From an uncultured Ruminococcus sp. (GTDB lineage Bacteria > Bacillota > Clostridia > Oscillospirales > Ruminococcaceae): a DNA stretch of 5,669 nucleotides. Each line of letters starts with the position of its first letter. Position 1 is the first letter of the stretch. The DNA lies in NCBI GenBank assembly GCA_900551505.1, contig URWK01000094.1:1-5669 (forward strand), read 5' to 3'. The notes below the pieces were generated by a model that worked only from the letters and a program-made list of their open reading frames with translations, ran no database searches and was not told the DNA's origin. The position numbers and the translations under genes are program-made. Of the stretch, positions 1 through 5,549 are shown piece after piece.

Positions 1-36
1 GGGGGGGGTTTTTTTTTTTCCTAAAACCCCCCCCCC
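1..36. other. Homopolymer contig-end artefact
   Basis: The window opens with eight G, eleven T, a short CCTAAAA bridge and ten C. Consecutive long runs of different single bases are unlike the rest of the window and are typical of error-tailed reads at a contig end. Normal-looking sequence resumes at about 37. The 37-74 stretch is the region downstream of proA; it holds no convincing terminator and no gene, only a short TTCGC tandem repeat read on the minus strand. Confidence 0.8.
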
Positions 37-74
37 TCATTAACTAAGATAGCATGAGCGAAGCGAATACCTTT

Positions 75-1322
75 TTATCTTATCTGACCGTTTCCGTTGA
101 TGAGATACTTAACGGAAGTAAGTTCTTTCAGACCCATAGGACCTCTCGCATGAAGTTTCTGGGTAGAAATTCCGATTTCCGCACCAAGCCCGAATTCTCC
201 GCCGTCTGTAAAACGTGTTGACGCATTTACATACACACAAGCCGCATCAATCTGACGCTGGAACTTTTCGGCATTGTCAAGGCTCTTTGTAACGATACAT
301 TCAGAATGATGTGTGCCGTACTTTGAAATATGTGCAATCGCTTCATCAATATCATCCACAACTTTCACGGCAATTATATAATCATTATATTCTGTGGCAT
401 AGTCTTCTTCCGTAACAGGCACTACACATTCGTCGAGAATAGCTTTAGTCTTTTCGCAACCTCTTATCTCAACGTTGTGTTCGTCAAGCTTAGTCTTTAC
501 AAGCGGTAAAAACTTCTCTGCGATATCCTTGTGTACAAGCAGGCTTTCAATGGCATTGCACACGGAAGGTCTCTGAGTTTTTGCGTTGTCGGTTATCTCA
601 ACTGCCATCTGAATATCTGCCGAATCATCAACGTATACATGACAATTGCCTACACCTGTTTCAATTACCGGTACTGTTGCCTGCTGTTTTACAGCTCTTA
701 TAAGACCTGCTCCGCCCCTTGGGATAAGTACGTCAAGGTATGTATTAAGTCGCATAAGTTCGCCCGCTGTTTCCCTTGAAGTGTCTTCCACAAGCTGAAT
801 AATGTCTTCCGGAAGTCCCACGGATTCAAGTGATTCCCTCATTATTGTAACAAGTGCTTTATTTGAATTTATAGCTTCTTTTCCGCCTCTGAGAATTACA
901 ACATTTCCGGCTTTAAGGCAAAGTGTTCCCGCATCTACGGTTACATTCGGTCTTGACTCGAAGATAATTCCGATTACTCCGAGTGGTACTCTTGTCTTGC
1001 AGATTTTCAAACCGTTAGGTCTGATTACACCGTGTTCGACAGAACCGATAATATCGTCCATCGCCACAAGTTCAAGCACACTGGTTGCAATTCCCTTTAT
1101 TCTTGCCTCGTTAAGCATCAATCTGTCCTGCATAGCCTTTGACATATTATTTGCAACGGCATTTTCAAGGTCTTTTTTGTTTTCCGCAATAATAAAATCT
1201 GCTCTTTCAATCAGGTTCTTCGCAATTGCTTTAAGTGCATCATTTTTTTGTTTAGGTTCGGCTGTGGCAATACTTCTTTCGACTGACTTAGCCTTTTTGC
1301 CGAGTTCTTCTACATAACCCAT
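75..1322 (-). CDS. proA: Glutamate-5-semialdehyde dehydrogenase (gamma-glutamyl phosphate reductase)
   Basis: This cytoplasmic enzyme carries out the second step of proline synthesis: NADPH-dependent reduction of glutamyl-5-phosphate to glutamate-5-semialdehyde, which cyclises to pyrroline-5-carboxylate. The 415-residue product is full length for ProA and belongs to the aldehyde dehydrogenase superfamily. Visible family motifs are FESRPNVTVDA at 121-131, ILRGGKEA at 143-150, IPRGG at 200-204, VIETGVGNCHVYVD at 219-232, and TQRPSVCNA at 249-257 with the presumed catalytic Cys255. The C-terminal block FTDGGEFGLGAEIGIST is at 371-387. The ATG is preceded by GAGG (1334-1337 on the plus strand) with an 11-nt spacer, a little long but acceptable. 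It is the last operon gene visible, 23 nt after the unknown gene that separates it from proB. ProB and ProA are thought to channel the labile acyl phosphate between them, so tight co-expression is expected. Identification is secure. Confidence 0.97.
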   Translation of the reverse strand: MGYVEELGKKAKSVERSIATAEPKQKNDALKAIAKNLIERADFIIAENKKDLENAVANNMSKAMQDRLMLNEARIKGIATSVLELVAMDDIIGSVEHGVIRPNGLKICKTRVPLGVIGIIFESRPNVTVDAGTLCLKAGNVVILRGGKEAINSNKALVTIMRESLESVGLPEDIIQLVEDTSRETAGELMRLNTYLDVLIPRGGAGLIRAVKQQATVPVIETGVGNCHVYVDDSADIQMAVEITDNAKTQRPSVCNAIESLLVHKDIAEKFLPLVKTKLDEHNVEIRGCEKTKAILDECVVPVTEEDYATEYNDYIIAVKVVDDIDEAIAHISKYGTHHSECIVTKSLDNAEKFQRQIDAACVYVNASTRFTDGGEFGLGAEIGISTQKLHARGPMGLKELTSVKYLINGNGQIR

Positions 1323-1345
1323 TGTTTTTGAAACCTCTTTTCTGT

Positions 1346-1885
1346 TTAATCTTTATTATCCCACATCATATACATTTCCCACATATAGTCAACGTATTCT
1401 TTTTCGTTGTATTCTTCGTCAGGGAAAATATCGTCTGCGGTAACTTTTTCATCAATACATATATGCAAATCGCCGAAATCATTTTTCTTAACTGTCATGT
1501 AAGTATTATAGGCACTGAAAATTCTTTCTATATCGGACTGTGTTTCGCTCTCCTCGTAAGGAACAAATATCCACTTCTTATCGTCAAGGCTTTTCCCCTT
1601 ATCGCTGTCAAAAAGTACGGAAACCGCCACTATATCACGATACATGAACCTTTCAAAGAAACTTTCATACTCCGAAACTGTTCCGAGATTTTTAAGGTTA
1701 TCTGCCCTGCGGTTTATATTTACGGAAAAATGCTTACATGAAGTTATCCTTTCAATGGAATTGCTTGCCGTACGTCTGACCGATTTCACAATGTCATCTA
1801 TGTCAATTTCGCCGATATATTTTCCGTCAATTTCAGCCATTTCGCAGTTCTCAAACAATATCCCGAGCTTTTTCAGCCCATTCAT
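1346..1885 (-). CDS. Acidic protein of unknown function between proB and proA
   Basis: I do not recognise a named family for this 179-residue protein. It is acidic (about 38 Asp/Glu against 23 Lys/Arg), has no signal peptide and no membrane segment, and is probably cytoplasmic. The N-terminus has an FENCEMAEIDGKYIGEIDIDDI stretch (11-32), and a later region reads WIFVPY (105-110) then GDLHICID (138-145). The tail (151-179) is rich in acidic, aromatic and Met residues. The FENCE-then-W-PY-then-GDLHI pattern faintly recalls uncharacterised Firmicute proteins, but this is an impression only. Its ATG overlaps the proB stop in ATGA (1885-1882), with AAAGG nine nt upstream, and proA follows 23 nt after its stop. 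Overlap with proB, strand and spacing make it more credible than the opposite-strand frame at 1322-1741. A role linked to the ProB-ProA pair is inferred from position only. Confidence 0.85.
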   Translation of the reverse strand: MNGLKKLGILFENCEMAEIDGKYIGEIDIDDIVKSVRRTASNSIERITSCKHFSVNINRRADNLKNLGTVSEYESFFERFMYRDIVAVSVLFDSDKGKSLDDKKWIFVPYEESETQSDIERIFSAYNTYMTVKKNDFGDLHICIDEKVTADDIFPDEEYNEKEYVDYMWEMYMMWDNKD

Positions 1886-2685
1886 ATCTTTTTACCTTTC
1901 GCAACAAATATTGTGCCTACAGGTTCATTATCAAAAAGCTTATAGAGATTATCAGGGTTGTTGCCGTTCATGATAACCATGTCAATTCCTGCTTCTGTGG
2001 CAATCTTTCCTGCATTGATTTTTGTAGCCATTCCGCCCTTGCCGAGAGCTGTTCCCGCTCCGCCTGCAATGCTTTCTATATCGTCATTGATTTCCGTCAC
2101 TATCGGGATAAGTTCAGCGTTATTGCTCTTGTGCGGGTCTGCACTGTAAAGCCCGTCTATATCTGAAAGTATTACCAGCAAATCAGCCTTACAAAGTCCT
2201 GCCACTATTGCGGAAAGCGAATCGTTTTCGCCTATCTCAAGTTCAAGTTCATCTATCGCAACTGTATCATTTTCATTAACTATAGGGACTACACCCATTT
2301 CAATGACTTTCCTGAATGCGTTTTCTATATTCTTGGTGTGGTTTGGTCTTTCGATAATGGTCTTTGTCAAAAGAAACTGTGCCACTGTAATTCCGTAATT
2401 GTCAAAGAGATTATCATAAAGGTACATCATTTCACACTGACCGACTGCGGCGGCTGCCTGCTTCATGCAAGTATCTTTCGGTCTTTCCAGTAAACCGAGT
2501 TTGCCGACTCCGAGGGCTACCGCTCCCGATGAAACTATAACTATCTCCTTACCTGCATTTTTAAGGTCTGCTATTACTTTCACAAGATTCTCCACCCTGC
2601 GTATATTAAGCCTGCCTGTGCGGTGAGTGAGAGTTGAAGTACCAAGCTTTATTACAATTCTCTTCTTATGTTTTATATCTATCAT
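1882..2685 (-). CDS. proB: Glutamate 5-kinase, short form without PUA domain
   Basis: ProB phosphorylates the gamma-carboxyl of L-glutamate with ATP, the committed and normally proline-inhibited step of proline synthesis in the cytoplasm. From the start chosen here the protein has 267 residues and is an amino-acid-kinase fold only. Motifs in this numbering are VIKLGTSTLT (11-20) with Lys13, VSSGAVALG (51-59), NENDTVA (137-143), GENDSLSA (152-159), LSDIDGLYSADP (173-184) and GKGGMATK (215-222). Enterobacterial ProB is about 367 residues because of a C-terminal PUA domain. Here the frame stops right after the kinase domain, with no remnant of PUA downstream, so it is a natural short form. Three in-frame ATGs are possible (2703, 2691, 2685). 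GGGGAG at 2701-2696 lies 10 nt before the third, which I prefer; the first would give 273 residues. The stop overlaps the next gene as ATGA. Confidence 0.95.
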   Translation of the reverse strand: MIDIKHKKRIVIKLGTSTLTHRTGRLNIRRVENLVKVIADLKNAGKEIVIVSSGAVALGVGKLGLLERPKDTCMKQAAAAVGQCEMMYLYDNLFDNYGITVAQFLLTKTIIERPNHTKNIENAFRKVIEMGVVPIVNENDTVAIDELELEIGENDSLSAIVAGLCKADLLVILSDIDGLYSADPHKSNNAELIPIVTEINDDIESIAGGAGTALGKGGMATKINAGKIATEAGIDMVIMNGNNPDNLYKLFDNEPVGTIFVAKGKKI

Positions 2686-2695
2686 GCCCATATTT

Positions 2696-2701
2696 CTCCC
2701 C
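2696..2701 (-). promoter_or_regulatory. Ribosome binding site deciding the proB start
   Basis: On the minus strand GGGGAG lies 10 nt before the ATG at 2685 and 4 nt before the ATG at 2691. It falls inside the frame that would begin at 2703, so the 2703 start would have only a distant AGGA or a too-close AGAG. This favours the 267-residue form, which begins MIDIKHKKRIVIKLG. Confidence 0.6.
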
Positions 2702-2710
2702 ATCTCTTTC

Positions 2711-3664
2711 TTATACTATCCTGTTTCTGCGGACTCCGTTGAGGTATGAAAGCAAATTGTCCTTTGCGATTTCGACAACTCTTTTTCTGGTTTCTATACC
2801 TGCCCAGGCTATGTGCGGAGTAATTATACAATTCTTCGCATTCTTCAAAGGTGTGGTTTCCGACATAGGTTCTTCTCTGAGTACGTCAAGCCCTGCTCCT
2901 GCTATCACGCCGTTATTAAGAGCGTCCGCAAGTTCCTGTTCGTTTACTATTCCGCCTCTTGCGGTATTTATAACTATCGCCGAGGGCTTCATAAGTTCAA
3001 GGTTCTTTCTGCATATAAGGTTTTCCGTCTGCGGAGTAAGCGGACAATGTACAGTCAGTACATCGGCTCTTTTAAAGGCTTCTTCCGTAGTAACCTGCTC
3101 ATATTTGCAGTTTTCGGGCTTAGTGCGTGTGGAAATTATGACCTTCATACCGAAATCATCAGCCAATTTAGCCGTTTGTTTTCCGATACTTCCATAACCT
3201 ATTACCGCCATCGTCTTCCCTGCAAGCTCGCTGACCGTATAAGGAAAATACGAGAAAGTTTCCGAATGTGACCATTCCCCGTCCGATACGGCTTTATTAT
3301 ATTGTGCTACTTTATTGAAAAAATATAAGATGAGTGCGAAAGTATGTTGTGAAACCGCTTCCGTGGAGTAACTTCCGGCATTACATACGGCAATGCCTTT
3401 TTCCTTAGCACACTCTGTATCTATGTTATTGTAACCTGTCGCAAAAAGCCCGATATATTCAATGTTCGGGCATTTTTCCATAACTTCTCTCGTTATCTTC
3501 ACCTTGTTGCAAAGTACAATTTCAGCGTCCCCTATTCTCTCAATCGCCTTTTCATCGGGTGTAAGGGGATATTTCCTTACTTCAAAGAACTTTTCAAAAC
3601 ATTCGAGCGATATGTCATTGTTCTGAAGAAGCGTTGCATAGTCAAGTATTACTACTTTCTTCAA
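2711..3664 (-). CDS. D-isomer-specific 2-hydroxyacid dehydrogenase (glycerate dehydrogenase/hydroxypyruvate reductase-like)
   Basis: The 317-residue protein is a full-length NAD(P)-dependent D-2-hydroxyacid dehydrogenase, a cytoplasmic family that interconverts 2-keto and D-2-hydroxy acids. The Rossmann fingerprint GYGSIG is at 156-161. The catalytic triad is complete: Arg236 in NTARGG, Glu265 in LREEP and His284 in TPHIAWAG. CPLTPQTENLI (207-217) is the usual coenzyme-domain motif. TPHIAWA is common in glycerate dehydrogenase/hydroxypyruvate reductase-like members, but the substrate cannot be fixed from sequence. After the second Rossmann strand (KVIISTRTKP, 174-183) there is Ser-Thr-Arg rather than the acidic residue typical of NAD users, which suggests NADP preference. 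The start is TTG at 3664, supported by GGAGG 8 nt upstream. It overlaps the upstream gene by 23 nt and ends 25 nt before the preferred proB start. There is no serA-like ACT domain. Confidence 0.93.
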   Translation of the reverse strand: MKKVVILDYATLLQNNDISLECFEKFFEVRKYPLTPDEKAIERIGDAEIVLCNKVKITREVMEKCPNIEYIGLFATGYNNIDTECAKEKGIAVCNAGSYSTEAVSQHTFALILYFFNKVAQYNKAVSDGEWSHSETFSYFPYTVSELAGKTMAVIGYGSIGKQTAKLADDFGMKVIISTRTKPENCKYEQVTTEEAFKRADVLTVHCPLTPQTENLICRKNLELMKPSAIVINTARGGIVNEQELADALNNGVIAGAGLDVLREEPMSETTPLKNAKNCIITPHIAWAGIETRKRVVEIAKDNLLSYLNGVRRNRIV

Positions 3665-3947
3665 TGTTATCGCCTCCGTCTTTTTTCTGACTTTTTTCGT
3701 TGGCTTTCTTCTGCTTCGAGATAAATATGCCTATCAGTATCATCATTACCAGCTCGTAAAGCCCCACACCGTAAAAAAATGTCTGGCTGTCATTCAGGTA
3801 AAGCAACATCGTTCCTGCTACCGCAAAAATCGTGAGTAACTGATATGTATATCTCAGTCTGATATACTGTATTAAAAAAAACAATACTGCTATCACACAA
3901 AATATCACATGAGAAGAAAAAGAAAGCGGAAATACCGTTGAACCCAT
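3642..3947 (-). CDS. Small three-helix membrane protein of unknown function
   Basis: This 101-residue protein has three predicted membrane segments at about 12-29 (HVIFCVIAVLFFLIQYI), 33-51 (YTYQLLTIFAVAGTMLLYL) and 57-77 (FFYGVGLYELVMMILIGIFI). A hydrophilic tail (78-101) follows, basic first (KQKKANEKSQKK) and then acidic. Positive residues between the first two segments (RLR, 30-32) and the basic tail after the third suggest both face the cytoplasm. It has no motif I can name. The ATG is preceded by GAGG with a 12-nt spacer, a weak-to-moderate site. It is the first gene of the minus-strand operon, about 58 nt after the predicted transcription start, and overlaps the dehydrogenase by 23 nt, suggesting coupled translation. 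It could be an integral membrane partner or an unrelated housekeeping protein; no function is assigned. Confidence 0.82.
   Translation of the reverse strand: MGSTVFPLSFSSHVIFCVIAVLFFLIQYIRLRYTYQLLTIFAVAGTMLLYLNDSQTFFYGVGLYELVMMILIGIFISKQKKANEKSQKKDGGDNIEESSNT
3673..3677 (-). promoter_or_regulatory. Ribosome binding site for the TTG start of the dehydrogenase
   Basis: A perfect GGAGG on the minus strand lies 8 nt before TTG (3664-3662). It sits inside the coding sequence of the upstream membrane protein. It fixes an unusual TTG start, which gives the normal family N-terminus MKKVVILDYA. Confidence 0.85.
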
Positions 3948-4011
3948 AATTTTTTGTCGCCTCGTTTCTCTTATTTTTTATAGTCACCTTTTCAGGCAAA
4001 ATACCACTTAC

Positions 4012-4040
4012 AGTATATCATACAACAAAGATTTTTTCAA
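4012..4040 (-). promoter_or_regulatory. Sigma-A-type promoter of the five-gene proBA operon
   Basis: On the minus strand TTGAAA (4040-4035) and TATACT (4017-4012) are separated by exactly 17 nt, with an extended -10 TGA just before TATACT. Transcription should start near 4005, leaving a leader of about 58 nt before the membrane-protein gene. That leader is too short for a T-box or other large riboswitch. No gap inside the operon exceeds about 25 nt, so this is the only clear promoter for all five genes. Confidence 0.75.
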
Positions 4041-4096
4041 GGATTACGATTAATTTTGTGCATTACCGCAAACAATACTTTTGTGTGCCGTTAAAG

Positions 4097-4110
4097 TTAG
4101 CATTGACTAA
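4097..4110. promoter_or_regulatory. Upstream operator-like element overlapping the eno -35 box
   Basis: TTAGCATTGACTAA is an imperfect palindrome (four outer pairs, TTAG and CTAA) that contains the -35 hexamer TTGACT. With one flanking base each side it shares 12 of 16 positions with the element at 4141-4154, following GTTAGCA-N4-CTAAT. A protein bound here would block RNA polymerase. It could also be a chance similarity in AT-rich DNA. Confidence 0.45.
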
Positions 4111-4132
4111 TTCATATTGCATATGATACAAT
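4103..4132 (+). promoter_or_regulatory. Sigma-A-type promoter of eno
   Basis: TTGACT (4103-4108) and TACAAT (4127-4132) are each one mismatch from consensus, spaced by 18 nt, with an extended -10 TGA immediately before TACAAT. Transcription should begin near 4139, giving a leader of about 63 nt. The promoter lies back to back with the operon promoter, with 62 nt between the two -35 boxes. Confidence 0.75.
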
Positions 4133-4140
4133 CTATTCGG

Positions 4141-4154
4141 TTAGCAAATGCTAA
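4141..4154. promoter_or_regulatory. Perfect inverted repeat at the eno transcription start (operator candidate)
   Basis: TTAGCA-AA-TGCTAA is a perfect 6+2+6 palindrome lying just after the predicted start of transcription. It repeats the GTTAGCA-N4-CTAAT pattern of the element 44 bp upstream, about four helical turns away. The two flank the eno core promoter in the manner of a repressor operator pair. The TTAGC/GCTAA half-site recalls the outer bases of CIRCE, but arm length and spacing differ. TTAG/CTAA arms also occur in DtxR-type operators. The regulator is unknown. Confidence 0.5.
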
Positions 4155-4187
4155 TCTTTATAACTATATTGTGTAAAAAACTGTTTT

Positions 4188-4192
4188 GGAGG
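4188..4192 (+). promoter_or_regulatory. Ribosome binding site deciding the eno start
   Basis: GGAGG lies 9 nt before ATG at 4202. This selects the normal enolase N-terminus (MTVIEKVIGREILDSRG) over an in-frame ATG at 4148, which would add 18 hydrophobic residues and start inside the inverted repeat. Confidence 0.9.
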
Positions 4193-4201
4193 TTAATTAT
4201 A

Positions 4202-5497
4202 ATGACTGTTATTGAAAAAGTAATTGGCAGAGAAATTCTCGATTCCCGTGGCAATCCTACCGTTGAAGCTGAAGTTTACCTTTCAGACGGCACTGTTGGC
4301 AGAGGTACTGCCCCAAGCGGTGCTTCTACAGGCGAATTTGAAGCACTCGAACTCCGTGATGGCGACAAGAACAGATATTGCGGAAAGGGTGTTACTAAGG
4401 CAGTTGAAAATATAAACACTGTTATCAATGATGCTGTAAAGGGTCTTAACGCTGCTGATATTTACGCTGTTGACAAGGCTATGATTGACGCTGACGGCAC
4501 AAAGGATAAATCCAAGCTCGGTGCAAATGCTATTCTCGCTGTTTCAATCGCTACTTCAAGAGCTGCTTCTATCTCTCTCAATATTCCGCTTTACAGATTC
4601 CTCGGCGGTATCTCAGGCAACAGACTTCCTGTTCCGATGATGAACATTCTCAACGGCGGAGCTCACGCTACAAATACTGTTGACGTTCAGGAATTCATGA
4701 TTATGCCTGTAGGTGCTGTTTCATTCAAGGAAGCTCTCAGATGGTGTGCGGAAGTATTCCACAGCCTCGCAAAAATCCTCAAGGACAAGGGTCTTGCAAC
4801 TTCTGTAGGTGACGAAGGCGGTTTCGCTCCTAACCTCTCAAGCGATGAAGAAACTATTGAAACAATCCTTGAAGCTGTAAAGGTTGCAGGTTACGAACCG
4901 GGCAAGGACTTCATGATTGCTATGGATGCTGCTTCATCGGAATGGAAAGACAAGGAAAAGGGAATCGGCTTCTACAAACAGCCTAAGTCTGGCAGAACAT
5001 TCACTTCTGATGAACTCATCGACCACTGGGAGAAGCTTGTAGACAAATATCCGATTATCTCTATTGAAGACGGACTTGACGAAGAAGACTGGGAAGGCTG
5101 GAAGAGAATGACCGCTAAACTCGGCAACAAGGTTCAACTCGTAGGTGATGACCTTTTCGTTACAAATACCGAAAGACTTTCAAAGGGTATCAAACTTGGG
5201 GCAGGTAACTCAATCCTTATCAAACTCAATCAGATTGGCTCGGTTTCCGAAACTCTCGAAGCTATCAAGATGGCTCACAAAGCAGGTTACACAGCTATTT
5301 CTTCACACCGTTCAGGCGAAACAGCAGATACAACTATTGCAGACCTCGCAGTTGCACTCAATACTTGCCAGATTAAGACAGGCGCTCCAAGCAGAAGCGA
5401 ACGTGTTGCTAAGTACAACCAACTCCTCAGAATCGAAGAAGAACTCGGTTCAAGTGCTGTTTATCCGCAGATGAACGCTTTCAATGTAAAACGCTGA
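4202..5497 (+). CDS. eno: Enolase (phosphopyruvate hydratase)
   Basis: Enolase interconverts 2-phosphoglycerate and phosphoenolpyruvate in glycolysis and gluconeogenesis. The 431 residues match the usual bacterial length, and both domains are intact. The N-terminal domain holds ILDSRGNPTVE (12-22) and the flexible PSGASTG loop (38-44). In the barrel, key residues are present: His155 in NGGAH, Glu164 in QEFMI and Glu205 in GDEGG. The magnesium ligands are Asp242 (AMDAAS), Glu289 (SIEDGLDE) and Asp316 (GDDLFVTN). Lys341 (KLNQIG) is the catalytic base, and SSHRSGET (367-374) with Lys392 completes the site. Codon use is strongly biased (Leu mostly CTC or CTT, Arg AGA or CGT), as expected for an abundant protein and more uniform than in the leftward operon. 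It appears monocistronic, with its own promoter and the remains of a terminator downstream. In many bacteria enolase is also an RNA degradosome component, but nothing here shows that. Confidence 0.98.
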   Translation: MTVIEKVIGREILDSRGNPTVEAEVYLSDGTVGRGTAPSGASTGEFEALELRDGDKNRYCGKGVTKAVENINTVINDAVKGLNAADIYAVDKAMIDADGTKDKSKLGANAILAVSIATSRAASISLNIPLYRFLGGISGNRLPVPMMNILNGGAHATNTVDVQEFMIMPVGAVSFKEALRWCAEVFHSLAKILKDKGLATSVGDEGGFAPNLSSDEETIETILEAVKVAGYEPGKDFMIAMDAASSEWKDKEKGIGFYKQPKSGRTFTSDELIDHWEKLVDKYPIISIEDGLDEEDWEGWKRMTAKLGNKVQLVGDDLFVTNTERLSKGIKLGAGNSILIKLNQIGSVSETLEAIKMAHKAGYTAISSHRSGETADTTIADLAVALNTCQIKTGAPSRSERVAKYNQLLRIEEELGSSAVYPQMNAFNVKR

Positions 5498-5529
5498 TTT
5501 CTTTAAACGTAAGATAAACTTGCAGAAAA

Positions 5530-5549
5530 CCTCACTCCGGAAAACGAGG
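5530..5549 (+). terminator. Probable eno terminator, second arm corrupted
   Basis: CCTCACTCCG (5530-5539), preceded by AAAA, then a GAAAA loop and CG, looks like the rising arm, loop and first bases of the falling arm of an intrinsic terminator. The expected return arm CGGAGTGAGG followed by T residues is absent. Sequence turns into CGAGG and then a G run. The hairpin starts 32 nt after the enolase stop, a typical distance. The loss is probably an assembly fault, so this is a partial feature. Confidence 0.5.

Noticed and set aside
1..40. Short minus-strand frame beginning at ATG 40-38 running through the homopolymers
   Set aside because: It has no ribosome site and encodes only repeated Gly and Lys from artefactual sequence.
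802..1317. A 171-residue open frame on the plus strand opposite proA
   Set aside because: It is antisense to a confidently identified proA, is Ser/Leu/Ile-rich low-information translation typical of a mirrored reading frame, and has no convincing ribosome site.
1322..1741. A 139-residue plus-strand frame opposite the unknown gene between proB and proA
   Set aside because: The minus-strand frame is longer, shares strand with its neighbours, overlaps proB by ATGA and has a ribosome site. The plus-strand frame has none of these and would lie against the operon.
2634..3271. Two overlapping plus-strand frames opposite the dehydrogenase
   Set aside because: Both are shadows of a complete dehydrogenase with all catalytic residues; neither shows motifs or start signals.
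3790..3999. A 69-residue minus-strand frame overlapping the start of the membrane-protein gene
   Set aside because: It starts at TTG with no ribosome site and is out of frame with the more plausible 101-residue membrane protein, which has three clear hydrophobic segments.
4141..4154. CIRCE/HrcA operator
   Set aside because: The half-site begins TTAGCA as in CIRCE, but CIRCE has 9-bp arms with a 9-bp spacer. Here the arms are 6 bp with a 2-bp spacer and eno is not a typical HrcA target.
4148..4201. N-terminal extension of enolase from an upstream in-frame ATG
   Set aside because: The extra 18 residues are hydrophobic and unlike any enolase, the start lies in the inverted repeat, and GGAGG with correct spacing favours 4202.
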